DNA of 62,520 nt from assembly GCA_003282885.1 (NCBI GenBank), contig QBYJ01000005.1, forward strand, positions 1 to 62,520, in the 5' to 3' direction. The position numbers and the translations under genes were made by a program. Each line of letters begins with the position of its first letter. The first letter of the stretch is position 1. The DNA is from SAR116 cluster bacterium AG-325-F22. Lineage in GTDB: Bacteria; Pseudomonadota; Alphaproteobacteria; Puniceispirillales; Marisalimonadaceae. Of the stretch, positions 16,528 through 24,201 are shown piece by piece. The notes beneath the pieces are model-generated. The model was not told where the DNA came from, ran no database searches, and saw nothing but the letters and a program-made list of their open reading frames with translations.

Positions 16528-17538
16528 TTACCAATAGACAGTATCAATAATTTCTTGAGCTTTTGGAGCAAGTTTTGCAATATCTTCAATCAACAAACTA
16601 TCTTCTTTAAAAGTACCAAGAGCTTTTAATCTTTCTGGTAAATTTGATTCATTATTTATTGGATACTCAAAATTAACGTCTCCATATAAGACTTGTGCTT
16701 GCTCGGTAACTAAAAATTCTAAAAAATCAGTTGCCAATTCCTTATTTTTTGAAAACTTTACAACCCCTCCTCCAGAAATATTTACATGAGCTCCCCTGTC
16801 ACTAGGTCCTTGATTTGGAAAAACTATTATTGACGCCTTTGCCCATTTACGATGATCAGGATTTTTAGAGTATGTTAATTTACCATAATAATAATGATTA
16901 ATAATAGCTACGTCACATTCACCAGAATAAATTGATTTTAATTGGGACCTGTCATTACCCTGAGGTCTTTTTGCTAAATTTGAAACTAGTCCTTTTGCCC
17001 ATTTTTCTGCTTCACTAACTCCTTTTGCTGCAATCATAGACGCCATTAAAGCTCTATTATAAACATGACTTCCAGGCCTGCTACAAATTTTACCTTTAAG
17101 TTTTGGATCAGCTAAATCTTCATATCTTAAAACATCTCCAGAATTCATTCTATCCTTTGAAACTGCTATTGCCCTCGTTCTCTTAGACAGTCCAAACCAA
17201 GTATTATTTTTACTTCTGAGATAAGGAGGAATTTTTTCAATTAATATTTTAGAGTCTATTTTAGCCAATAAATCTAAATCTTCGTATCTATACAATCGAG
17301 CAATATCTACAGTTAGAATTAAATCTGCTGGACTATTAGCTCCTTCTGCTGCAAGCCTTTGGGCAAGCCCCTTTGATGAATATACAACGTTCAATTGAAC
17401 CCCTGTTTTCTTAGTATACGCATCTATAAAAGGTTTAAGGAGATAAGGCTGTCTATGAGAGTAAATATTTAAACTTTTTGCATTTACTACATTTGAAATA
17501 AATATTGTTGCAAGCACTAATAATATACTGATTTTCAT
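16528..17538 (-). CDS. fbpA: ferric iron-binding periplasmic protein (FbpA/FutA type)
   Basis: The 336-aa protein has a signal peptide (about 1-20, ending SNVVNA) and the iron-transporter substrate-binding fold. It begins with LNIYSHRQPYLLKPFIDAYTK, and the tyrosine cluster INHYYYGKL is that used by FbpA-type proteins to bind Fe3+. It is the last gene of a minus-strand operon with the membrane hydroxylase and DUF4856 genes, and should work with the FbpB permease at 13441. Confidence 0.92.
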   Translation of the reverse strand: MKISILLVLATIFISNVVNAKSLNIYSHRQPYLLKPFIDAYTKKTGVQLNVVYSSKGLAQRLAAEGANSPADLILTVDIARLYRYEDLDLLAKIDSKILIEKIPPYLRSKNNTWFGLSKRTRAIAVSKDRMNSGDVLRYEDLADPKLKGKICSRPGSHVYNRALMASMIAAKGVSEAEKWAKGLVSNLAKRPQGNDRSQLKSIYSGECDVAIINHYYYGKLTYSKNPDHRKWAKASIIVFPNQGPSDRGAHVNISGGGVVKFSKNKELATDFLEFLVTEQAQVLYGDVNFEYPINNESNLPERLKALGTFKEDSLLIEDIAKLAPKAQEIIDTVYW

Positions 17539-17544
17539 ATTTTA

Positions 17545-18552
17545 TTACCTAGTTTGTTTATTAAATATAAATTTTTGTTTTTTAACTTTTAGATTTTTGG
17601 AGGAGACGTAATTTGCAATTAATTTAGTAATACCTATGAGGGGGCTTAAATATAAATATATAATATTATTTTCATATTTATGTTCTGTTTCAGAAATTCC
17701 AAATTTTACGTCTTCATCACTTTTTGAGATATATAAAGACCCAAACATGTAATCCCAGAAGGCAAATGCAACTCCAAAATTTTTATTATGATGCTCTTTT
17801 TTTATTGAGTGATGAATTTGATGTTGAGCAGGAGAAATAAAAATTTTTTCTAACCAACTCCAATAATTAATCCTTATATGAGAGTGTCTTAAATTGGATC
17901 CAAACAAATGAAACCAAAATGAAAATAAATTTGCACCTAATATAGTCACAAAAGTAATATTACCACCATATACATAGTAAAAGGTAGCTATAACTATACC
18001 TTGTGTTAAAGCACTTCTTACTACGAAAATAACACCTTCAATTGGGTGAGTTCTAAATATAGTAAGCGGTGTAAGAGTTCTTGCAGAATGATGAGTTTTA
18101 TGAATTTCCCATAATAATGGTACTTTATGCATTAGTGCATGAGTTACGTACTTAGTAAAATCATCAAGTACAAAATAACAAAATGTGAAAAAAATTGGTA
18201 TCATCCACATATAATTTATATCAATACCCAATGGTGTTAAAAATGTTTGTGAATGAAGGTATTCAAAGACAAAATGTGCAATTGCCAATTGTGAAATTAA
18301 CAATGGAGATAAAAACATCAAAATTATTATATTTAACAAAAACAAAATGTAGTCTGCTTTTGCAGATTTTGACATAAAAATTTTTTTGTCAAAAATTTTG
18401 TAGACTGCTTGTTTAATTTTTTCTTTTTTAACAAAGGTTAGCCACATAAATGAAATCAAGAATGCAGAAAATAAATACCCCAAAAACACTCTTTTTTTGG
18501 GATCAAAAAAGTTTTCACTTATAGTTTCTAAGTATTGATAAAATATTTCCAT
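17545..18552 (-). CDS. membrane di-iron hydroxylase (sterol desaturase/fatty acid hydroxylase family)
   Basis: The protein (335 aa from ATG 18552) has several membrane spans and the histidine clusters of the family: HALMH, HKTHH, a later FWFHLFGSN...HSH and QHQIHH. These bind two irons. Such enzymes hydroxylate or desaturate lipids; the substrate here is unknown. It lies between the DUF4856 and fbpA genes in one operon. Being iron-dependent and behind an iron box, it may change the envelope lipid with iron status (inference). No clear ribosome site is visible, and a hairpin lies just upstream. Confidence 0.82.
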   Translation of the reverse strand: MEIFYQYLETISENFFDPKKRVFLGYLFSAFLISFMWLTFVKKEKIKQAVYKIFDKKIFMSKSAKADYILFLLNIIILMFLSPLLISQLAIAHFVFEYLHSQTFLTPLGIDINYMWMIPIFFTFCYFVLDDFTKYVTHALMHKVPLLWEIHKTHHSARTLTPLTIFRTHPIEGVIFVVRSALTQGIVIATFYYVYGGNITFVTILGANLFSFWFHLFGSNLRHSHIRINYWSWLEKIFISPAQHQIHHSIKKEHHNKNFGVAFAFWDYMFGSLYISKSDEDVKFGISETEHKYENNIIYLYLSPLIGITKLIANYVSSKNLKVKKQKFIFNKQTR

Positions 18553-18562
18553 TTTCAAATTA

Positions 18563-18586
18563 CTGACCAGTTGTATAACTGGTCAG
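18563..18586 (-). terminator. intergenic hairpin between DUF4856 and hydroxylase genes
   Basis: CTGACCAGTT and AACTGGTCAG form a perfect 10-bp stem with a 4-base loop in the 48-base gap between the DUF4856 stop and the hydroxylase ATG. On the minus strand the T-tract after it is weak (TAATTTG), so it is more likely an attenuator or a 3'-end stabiliser than a full stop. Confidence 0.55.
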
Positions 18587-18600
18587 CTTCTTATTTTATA

Positions 18601-20052
18601 TTAGTCGTTTTCAGCAGATTTTTTGGTGCCTACTTCTTCAAGTAGTGCTGCCATACCACCTGTTGCATCATTTATTTTAGCTTTAAGAGCATATTTGTCA
18701 GCCATAAGATTTTGTATTTTAAGCATATGAAGCTTGTAATATCCTATTGAAGAACCCTGGTCTTTTATATAATTTCCAGAAGAGTCAATTCCTACAACTT
18801 GTGATAAATTAGGCATTAAAGGACCAAATCCCATCATGCGATTCATCCTGTTGAATGTATCGCTTTTGTTGTCAGGACCAGCTTGAAGAGCCATGGCAAA
18901 TCCTTTTAACTCACCCCAATGCTTTAAATACTTTGACATTGCCTTGTCCATTCCAGAACCTGAAGCTAGGGCTTTTTCTATCTTACTTAAATCTTTGTAT
19001 ACAGATCCAGCGTATTTAAAGACAGACTCAGCTATTACATCTTCCCAATTACTACAAATTATTTGAACATAATCTTGTATTTTATTTAGTTCAGCTTCAG
19101 ATAATTTATTTCCATCAGCTGCTGTAATAAGCTTTCTTCCGTCGATAAAGGCTCCTGTTACAGTTTTAAGGTAATTTGTTTTACCCTTTTTATCATAGCT
19201 AGAAGCATAGTAAGCATGCGCATATGTCATTTCAGTTTGAAGATCAACCACTCCATCTTTATTATAGTCTGCAGCTTTTAAGTCTTTCTTTTTAGCAACA
19301 TCATAACTTTGAGCAGCGGATAGCTTCATAGTATGAGCAGCAGCTCCCCAATATCCAAAAGCTTCATCCCAACTATGTTCTTTACCTGTATAATATGCTC
19401 CTTTTTTATAAGGTTTATTGTTTGGCTTTGAACTTGCTGTCATTTTCTCGTCAAGATAATTATCGCAAGCCTGATGATATAAAACTGCTCCCATTGTATA
19501 TTTTGAAATCAGTTGAGGATAATTCATACCATTTCTAGTATCAACACCACCCTTTGTTTTACCCGCTTTTTTAATCATAAATTTAATAACATCTACGCCA
19601 CTCATGTTTCCAGGCCAAGATGTTTGTATTCTTTTGTCTGCCTTACCTGATAGGTTAGCCCCTCCAGACAATTCACCAATCATTTTTTGTTTAACTGGAA
19701 ATTTAGAACTATTTTTAGGATCCATTATTGGAAGAGATTTTGATTTATCTTTAGTATTTAGATAAGCAAGCATCTTCTTTTCAGGTGCCGAAGTAGGATC
19801 ACTTGGGCTACCCTTTGATGCTAATTTTTTTAAACTGTTATGTAATAATTGTCTGGCCATTTGGCCACCATATGATACGGAATTCTTTTTAGTACCTTTA
19901 TAACTTTTTTCAGTTATTGGATAAGGACCGTAAACATTTCCATGATGTCCAGCATTAACAGAAGTAATGGATGAGCACATGAAAGAAAAAGTTACAGCAC
20001 CAACAAAAGATAGCTTTGTCAAGGTTGTACCTTTAAACTTTGTATTATTCAT
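18601..20052 (-). CDS. DUF4856-type secreted protein with EF-hand-like loop
   Basis: The 483-aa protein has a signal peptide (about 1-34, SSITSVNAG). It has features I associate with DUF4856, a family linked to imelysin-like proteins: KEHSWDEAFGYWGAAAHT, YHQACDNYLDEK and a long helical C-terminal half. A loop reading DYNKDGVVDLQTE (about 263-275) fits the EF-hand calcium pattern. It is the first gene of the operon with the hydroxylase and fbpA. A 7-1-7 iron box lies upstream, and GTGGAG precedes the start. A role in iron handling at the cell surface is inferred. Confidence 0.72.
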   Translation of the reverse strand: MNNTKFKGTTLTKLSFVGAVTFSFMCSSITSVNAGHHGNVYGPYPITEKSYKGTKKNSVSYGGQMARQLLHNSLKKLASKGSPSDPTSAPEKKMLAYLNTKDKSKSLPIMDPKNSSKFPVKQKMIGELSGGANLSGKADKRIQTSWPGNMSGVDVIKFMIKKAGKTKGGVDTRNGMNYPQLISKYTMGAVLYHQACDNYLDEKMTASSKPNNKPYKKGAYYTGKEHSWDEAFGYWGAAAHTMKLSAAQSYDVAKKKDLKAADYNKDGVVDLQTEMTYAHAYYASSYDKKGKTNYLKTVTGAFIDGRKLITAADGNKLSEAELNKIQDYVQIICSNWEDVIAESVFKYAGSVYKDLSKIEKALASGSGMDKAMSKYLKHWGELKGFAMALQAGPDNKSDTFNRMNRMMGFGPLMPNLSQVVGIDSSGNYIKDQGSSIGYYKLHMLKIQNLMADKYALKAKINDATGGMAALLEEVGTKKSAEND

Positions 20053-20083
20053 TTAAATCTCCACGTGTAAGTTATTATGCGAA

Positions 20084-20098
20084 TCATTATCATAATGA
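20084..20098 (-). promoter_or_regulatory. Fur box upstream of the DUF4856-hydroxylase-fbpA operon
   Basis: TCATTATCATAATGA is a perfect 7-1-7 inverted repeat, the classical Fur operator layout. It lies about 32 bases before the DUF4856 start on the minus strand. Repression with iron is expected if the local Fur binds here. Confidence 0.7.
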
Positions 20099-20154
20099 TA
20101 ACCACTCTTAGTAAAGTTACATAAGATACTTTTATTTAAAATTCAAGTTTTTTA

Positions 20155-20203
20155 TTGACTGTAAAAAAAATATTTATAATAATGATAACAATTATCATTA
20201 TTA
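20155..20203 (+). promoter_or_regulatory. iron-box promoter for the 89-aa gene and bfd
   Basis: TTGACT (20155-20160), 16 bases and TAATAA (20177-20182) form a promoter. It is overlapped by a 12-3-12 perfect inverted repeat at 20177-20203 (arms TAATAATGATAA and TTATCATTATTA). The repeat would cover the -10 region and start site, fitting repression. It shares the 19-base stretch TGATAACAATTATCATTAT with the box at 21301. Confidence 0.7.
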
Positions 20204-20213
20204 ACTCTTTACT

Positions 20214-20483
20214 ATGTCTAATATTGTTGAAATTAAAACTTTTAAAAATAATAACTCAAACAAGTATCCTACTCAAGACGTGGACAACGTTAAGATACTT
20301 TATCATGGCTTAATCGATTCTGGTTTTTCGACCTGTGTCGCCTACCATGAAGCAATGAAGTTATTACTATTATCTAACCCAAACCTTGAACTTTCAGATT
20401 TATTTCAAAAAACTTTTGAAATCATTAATCCTGTATTTGATAATTATAATGAAAATGGTATTGACAATCATTCTCAAAATTAG
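20214..20483 (+). CDS. uncharacterised iron-box-controlled protein
   Basis: The 89-aa soluble protein has no recognised family. A polar N-terminus is followed by two helical stretches (VKILYHGLIDSGFSTCVAYHEAMKL and ELSDLFQKTFEIINPVF) and a polar tail. It is first in an operon with bfd, directly behind an iron box, so it probably belongs to the low-iron response. The ribosome site is weak and the leader is short (about 25 bases). Confidence 0.7.
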   Translation: MSNIVEIKTFKNNNSNKYPTQDVDNVKILYHGLIDSGFSTCVAYHEAMKLLLLSNPNLELSDLFQKTFEIINPVFDNYNENGIDNHSQN

Positions 20484-20513
20484 TTTAATAACGTTGCTTG
20501 GGGGAAAATATAA

Positions 20514-20699
20514 ATGATAATTTGTGTATGTAATGCAATTTCAGATAAGGCTATAACCACAGCAGTTACTAGCGGTGCTAATACGCCCTCACTAGTTTAT
20601 AAAAGCTGTGGAGCCAAGCCACAATGCGGAAGTTGCTCAGAGTATATTAAACAAGAAATAAATCAGTCCCAGACAAATTTTGAATCTAATTTAAAATAA
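20514..20699 (+). CDS. bfd: bacterioferritin-associated ferredoxin
   Basis: The 61-aa protein has CVCNAIS near the N-terminus and CGAKPQCGSC about 30 residues later. These are the four cysteines that hold the [2Fe-2S] cluster of Bfd. Bfd reduces the ferric core of bacterioferritin so that iron can be released. It is 30 bases after the 89-aa gene and faces the bacterioferritin gene. Confidence 0.92.
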   Translation: MIICVCNAISDKAITTAVTSGANTPSLVYKSCGAKPQCGSCSEYIKQEINQSQTNFESNLK

Positions 20700-20700
20700 A

Positions 20701-21171
20701 TTATTCAGCAATTTGCTCTTGTAAGAAATTTTTGAGACCAGCATGTTCAATAACATGTTGCTGAGATTCAATCCAATCTATGTGTTCTTCTGTATCATCT
20801 AATATTTTAAGAAAGATATCTCTAGTTACATAATCATTCTTATCTTCACAAACATTTATAGCAACTTTTAAACATGATTGATTTGTCATCTCTAAACCTA
20901 AATCTGCACTAAACATTTCAGGAACATTTTCACCAATTTTTAATTTACCTAAATCTTGCAAATTAGGAAGACCCTCAAGAGTTAATACCCTTTCAATAAT
21001 CCAGTCAGCGTGCTTCATTTCACCCATTGACTCATCATATATCTTTTTGGCAAGACCTAAAAAACCCCAATCTTTTAGAATTCGAGCGTGCAGAAAATAT
21101 TGATTGATAGCTGTTAATTCGTTCTTAAGAATGATATTCAGTTGTTCTATAACAACTTTTTCACCTTTCAT
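20701..21171 (-). CDS. bfr: bacterioferritin, one ferroxidase ligand replaced
   Basis: The 156-aa iron-storage protein aligns without gaps to E. coli Bfr as I recall it. Ferroxidase ligands Glu18, Glu51, His54, Glu94 and His130 are present, and the haem ligand Met52 (in GEMKHAD) is conserved. Position 127, normally Glu bridging the irons, is Thr (DDTEEH). Bacteria with two Bfr subunits often have one haem-binding subunit with a weak ferroxidase site, so a partner Bfr may exist elsewhere. The start at 21171 uses GGAG six bases upstream; ATG at 21174 or 21183 is possible. Confidence 0.92.
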   Translation of the reverse strand: MKGEKVVIEQLNIILKNELTAINQYFLHARILKDWGFLGLAKKIYDESMGEMKHADWIIERVLTLEGLPNLQDLGKLKIGENVPEMFSADLGLEMTNQSCLKVAINVCEDKNDYVTRDIFLKILDDTEEHIDWIESQQHVIEHAGLKNFLQEQIAE

Positions 21172-21255
21172 CATAAACTCCATATATATTTTAAATAATA
21201 TTTAATTAATAACATAGGCAAACAAATAAGTCATTGTTTTTATTAATTATTTTTA

Positions 21256-21275
21256 ATAATGATAACAAATATTAA
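21256..21275 (-). promoter_or_regulatory. weaker iron-box-like site near bfr
   Basis: ATAATGATAACAAATATT resembles half of the strong iron boxes but is not a good inverted repeat. It lies about 90 bases upstream of bfr. It could contribute to control of bfr or of the divergent promoter. Confidence 0.3.
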
Positions 21276-21293
21276 TATCAAAATAAAATAGTC

Positions 21294-21322
21294 TTGACAG
21301 TGATAACAATTATCATTATCAA
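21294..21322 (+). promoter_or_regulatory. sigma-70 promoter with embedded Fur box
   Basis: TTGACA (21294-21299), a 17-base spacer and TATCAA (21317-21322) form a strong promoter. The spacer contains the 6-3-6 inverted repeat TGATAACAATTATCA (21301-21315). The predicted start is near 21328-21330, at the foot of the 11-bp stem described next. Confidence 0.65.
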
Positions 21323-21326
21323 TAAT

Positions 21327-21437
21327 TGATGTGGATGAACTCAAGCTATATCTCCCAAGATTAACTTAGTGCATCCACATCACCATTTTCCTTATAACGA
21401 TAGAAGTTAAATATTGTAAAACTAGGTTTACAATATT
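21327..21437 (+). ncRNA. iron-controlled structured leader or small RNA
   Basis: The arms TGATGTGGATG (21327-21337) and CATCCACATCA (21372-21382) form a perfect 11-bp stem around a 34-base loop containing a CTCCC run. The predicted transcript start lies at the base of this stem, as in many stable small RNAs. A second perfect 11-bp inverted repeat (21410-21420 with 21427-21437) follows. Either a small RNA ends near here, or this is a structured leader of the dehydrogenase gene at 21476. No clear T-rich terminator is seen, which favours the leader. Confidence 0.4.
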
Positions 21438-21475
21438 AGTCTCAAATATAACTGAATAAGGTTTTATTGATAAAA

Positions 21476-22597
21476 ATGAATCACTTTCAAATTGCAACTA
21501 TTCCTGGAGATGGAATCGGTAAAGACATAGTAAACTCAGCAAAATTGATAGTTGATCTCTCATCTGAAATTGTTGGTGGTTTTAAATGTAACTGGGAAAA
21601 TATTAATGCTGGTGCAGAATATTTTTCAAAAGAAGGTTGTGATGTCGAACCAGGTGGAGAAGATAAAATAAGTAATGCTGACAGTATTTTCCTTGGGGCG
21701 ATTGGATTACCCACGATACGACATAAAGATGGTACAGAAGTATGCCCTCACCTCAGATTTAGAGAAATGTTTGGATTATATGCTGGAGTTAGACCAGTTA
21801 AGGCTTACCCAAACATTACAAACAGGTTAAGTAATAAATTAGCAAGTAATATTGATTTAGTTATATTAAGAGAGTCAACTGAAGGTTTGTTCTACACAGC
21901 AGCTGTTCACAACAGATGTCCCGTAGATAACAATGACGAAGTTCAAGATATTATGCGTATCACTAGAAAAACAACAGAAAAATTACATGACTTTGCATTT
22001 AAATTAGCACGACAAAGAAAGAGTAAGGGAAAGTTAGGAAAAGTTACTTGTGTAGATAAAGCTAATGTATTTCGCTCTCAGGCTTTGTTCAGAAAAATAT
22101 TTGATGAAAGGAAAGATAATTTTACAGATATAGTATCGGAACATAGTTATGTTGATGCAATGGCGTTAAATCTTATAAGAAATCCCTGGGAATATGACGT
22201 AATGGTAATGGAAAATATGTTTGGTGATATATTATCTGACCTTGGTGGCGGATTAGTAGGTGGAATGGGAATGGCTTCATGTGCAGAAATTGGAGACAAC
22301 CATGGTTTATTTCAACCCGCTCATGGAAGCGCTCCAGACATAATGGGGCAAGACAAGGCAAATCCATTAGCGGCTATTCTTAGCTCTACTTTGATGCTTG
22401 ACTATTTATCGGATAAAAAGAGATGTGAAAGTGCCTCTGAAGGCTCAAAATTAATAGAGGCTGCAATTGAAATAGGCTTTAAAAGAAATGAGTTAAGGCC
22501 AATTGAGTTTGGTGGTGATATGGGAACAAAAGCAGTAACTGAAAAATTAATCACATTATTAAAAGATAAAAATATTCAGAATGAAGTGTTAACCTAA
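21476..22597 (+). CDS. isopropylmalate/isocitrate dehydrogenase-like enzyme, acid-sugar operon
   Basis: The 373-aa beta-decarboxylating dehydrogenase has IPGDGIGKDI, the substrate loop RESTEGLFYTAAV, metal aspartates in MFGDILSDLGGG and PAHGSAPDI. The loop matches neither standard LeuB nor TtuC. It is followed by an ABM protein and an OtnK-type kinase. Known acid-sugar pathways pair the kinase with PdxA2, an enzyme of related fold that oxidatively decarboxylates the phosphorylated acid. This gene may fill that step (inference). The ATG at 21476 is preferred over TTG 21467. Confidence 0.78.
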   Translation: MNHFQIATIPGDGIGKDIVNSAKLIVDLSSEIVGGFKCNWENINAGAEYFSKEGCDVEPGGEDKISNADSIFLGAIGLPTIRHKDGTEVCPHLRFREMFGLYAGVRPVKAYPNITNRLSNKLASNIDLVILRESTEGLFYTAAVHNRCPVDNNDEVQDIMRITRKTTEKLHDFAFKLARQRKSKGKLGKVTCVDKANVFRSQALFRKIFDERKDNFTDIVSEHSYVDAMALNLIRNPWEYDVMVMENMFGDILSDLGGGLVGGMGMASCAEIGDNHGLFQPAHGSAPDIMGQDKANPLAAILSSTLMLDYLSDKKRCESASEGSKLIEAAIEIGFKRNELRPIEFGGDMGTKAVTEKLITLLKDKNIQNEVLT

Positions 22598-22615
22598 TAG
22601 GAGTTAAAATTAATA

Positions 22616-22906
22616 ATGTTTGTAATAACTGTTAAATTTGTAATTCACGAAAAAGACACAGAAAATTTTAAAGTAAGAATCTTACAACAAGCTAGAGACT
22701 CTCTTGAACTTGAAAAAGGTTGTCATGAATTTGATGTCTGCCACGACCCTAATAATAAGAATATAGTATTTTTATATGAAACTTACACCGACAAAGACGC
22801 TTTTGACATTCACCTCAACAGCAAACATTATCTATCATTTAATGAAGAAGCAACCCCTTGGGTTAAAGAGAAAATTGTAACACAATTAGAAAAACAAGCA
22901 TTATAG
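22616..22906 (+). CDS. antibiotic-biosynthesis-monooxygenase (ABM) domain protein
   Basis: The 96-aa protein shows the ABM/YgiN pattern: MFVITVKFVI, a helix with RDSLELEKGCHEFDV, then IVFLYETYTDKDAFDIHLNSKHY. Such dimeric proteins act as cofactor-free monooxygenases or small-metabolite binding proteins. It lies between the dehydrogenase and kinase genes with short gaps, so it probably serves the same catabolic operon. The substrate is unknown. Confidence 0.82.
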   Translation: MFVITVKFVIHEKDTENFKVRILQQARDSLELEKGCHEFDVCHDPNNKNIVFLYETYTDKDAFDIHLNSKHYLSFNEEATPWVKEKIVTQLEKQAL

Positions 22907-22921
22907 AATAAAGAGTGGATT

Positions 22922-24193
22922 ATGAAACTAGGGATAATAGGTGATGATTTTACTGGATCCTCTGACATTGCAAACAACCTAAAAAAATCAGGAATGCAAG
23001 TATCTATGTATGCTGGTATTCCAATTCTACTACCTTCAGAAATAAAAAAAGAACTAACTGACGCCGCCGTAATTGCCCTCAAAACTAGAACCATACCAAT
23101 TGAAGAAGCAATATCAGAGAGCTTAAAAGCTCTTTCATGGTTAAAAGATTGTGGATGTGAACAATTTATTTTTAAATATTGCTCAACTTTTGACTCCACC
23201 AAAAAAGGAAATATAGGACCGGTAACTGATGCCATTATGGAAGAATTAAATACAGATTTTACTATAGCGTGCCCGTCCTTTCCTGATGCTGGACGAACTG
23301 TTTATTTTGGACATATGTTTGTTAATGGCAAACCATTAAATGAATCAGGCATGGAAAATCATCCTCTAACTCCAATGACAGATCATAATTTAGTTAGGTG
23401 GCTTAATTATCAAACCAAAGATAATGTTGGCCTGATTGATTTTCAAACTATTTCACAAGGAGCGAATAGCATCAAAGAGAAAATTCAAACGTTAAAAACA
23501 GATGGATTTAAGTATGCAATTGTTGACACTATTAAAAATGACGACTTTGACATTATTTGTAACAGCGTAAAAGACTTACCATTTTTAACTGGTGGATCTG
23601 GTATTGCGCTTGGATTACCAAAAATTTATAAAGATAGAGGTTTGTTGTCAGCAACTAATTTTGAAATTCCTAAAAATAATTCCAATGCAATTATTCTTTC
23701 TGGATCATGCTCAGTTGCAACAATAAATCAAATAAATATTTATAAGGAGAATAAACCATCCTTATATGTTTCTCCTGATGAAGTAATTAACAATGAAGAC
23801 TTGGTTGAAAAGGTCTTTTCATGGATTAAAGATAATGAAACATTATCTCCTCTTGTTTACTCGTCCTCTGATACTAAAACTGTCACAGAAAAACAAAAAC
23901 AATATGGCCAAGAAATCTTAGCAAATAAAATTGAAAACTTTTTTGAATTACTATCTAAAAAACTTGTAAAAGATAATTTTGGAATATTTATTTCAGCTGG
24001 AGGAGAAACCTCAGGAGCAGTTATAAAAGGTTTAGGTGTCCAAGAGCTTAAAATAGGCGAAGAAATTTCTCATGGCGTCCCTGCCCTATGGTCCCCTCAT
24101 TCTAATGGTAATAAGCCAATTTCTGTAACACTTAAATCTGGTAATTTTGGTCAAACAGATTTCTTTGAGAGAGCTCTCAAAGTGTTTGTTTAA
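22922..24193 (+). CDS. four-carbon acid sugar kinase (OtnK/DUF1537 family)
   Basis: The 423-aa protein begins with the family motif LGIIGDDFTGSSDIANNLKKSG. It has the N-terminal acid-sugar-binding domain (SFPDAGRTVYFGHMFVNG), the linker LSGSCSVATINQI and the C-terminal ATP-binding part with SAGGETSGAVIKGLG. OtnK enzymes phosphorylate L-threonate, D-threonate or D-erythronate on the 4-position. It is third in the operon from 21476, and its end nearly meets the convergent RraA-like gene. Confidence 0.88.
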   Translation: MKLGIIGDDFTGSSDIANNLKKSGMQVSMYAGIPILLPSEIKKELTDAAVIALKTRTIPIEEAISESLKALSWLKDCGCEQFIFKYCSTFDSTKKGNIGPVTDAIMEELNTDFTIACPSFPDAGRTVYFGHMFVNGKPLNESGMENHPLTPMTDHNLVRWLNYQTKDNVGLIDFQTISQGANSIKEKIQTLKTDGFKYAIVDTIKNDDFDIICNSVKDLPFLTGGSGIALGLPKIYKDRGLLSATNFEIPKNNSNAIILSGSCSVATINQINIYKENKPSLYVSPDEVINNEDLVEKVFSWIKDNETLSPLVYSSSDTKTVTEKQKQYGQEILANKIENFFELLSKKLVKDNFGIFISAGGETSGAVIKGLGVQELKIGEEISHGVPALWSPHSNGNKPISVTLKSGNFGQTDFFERALKVFV

Positions 24194-24201
24194 CTCAAAT
24201 A

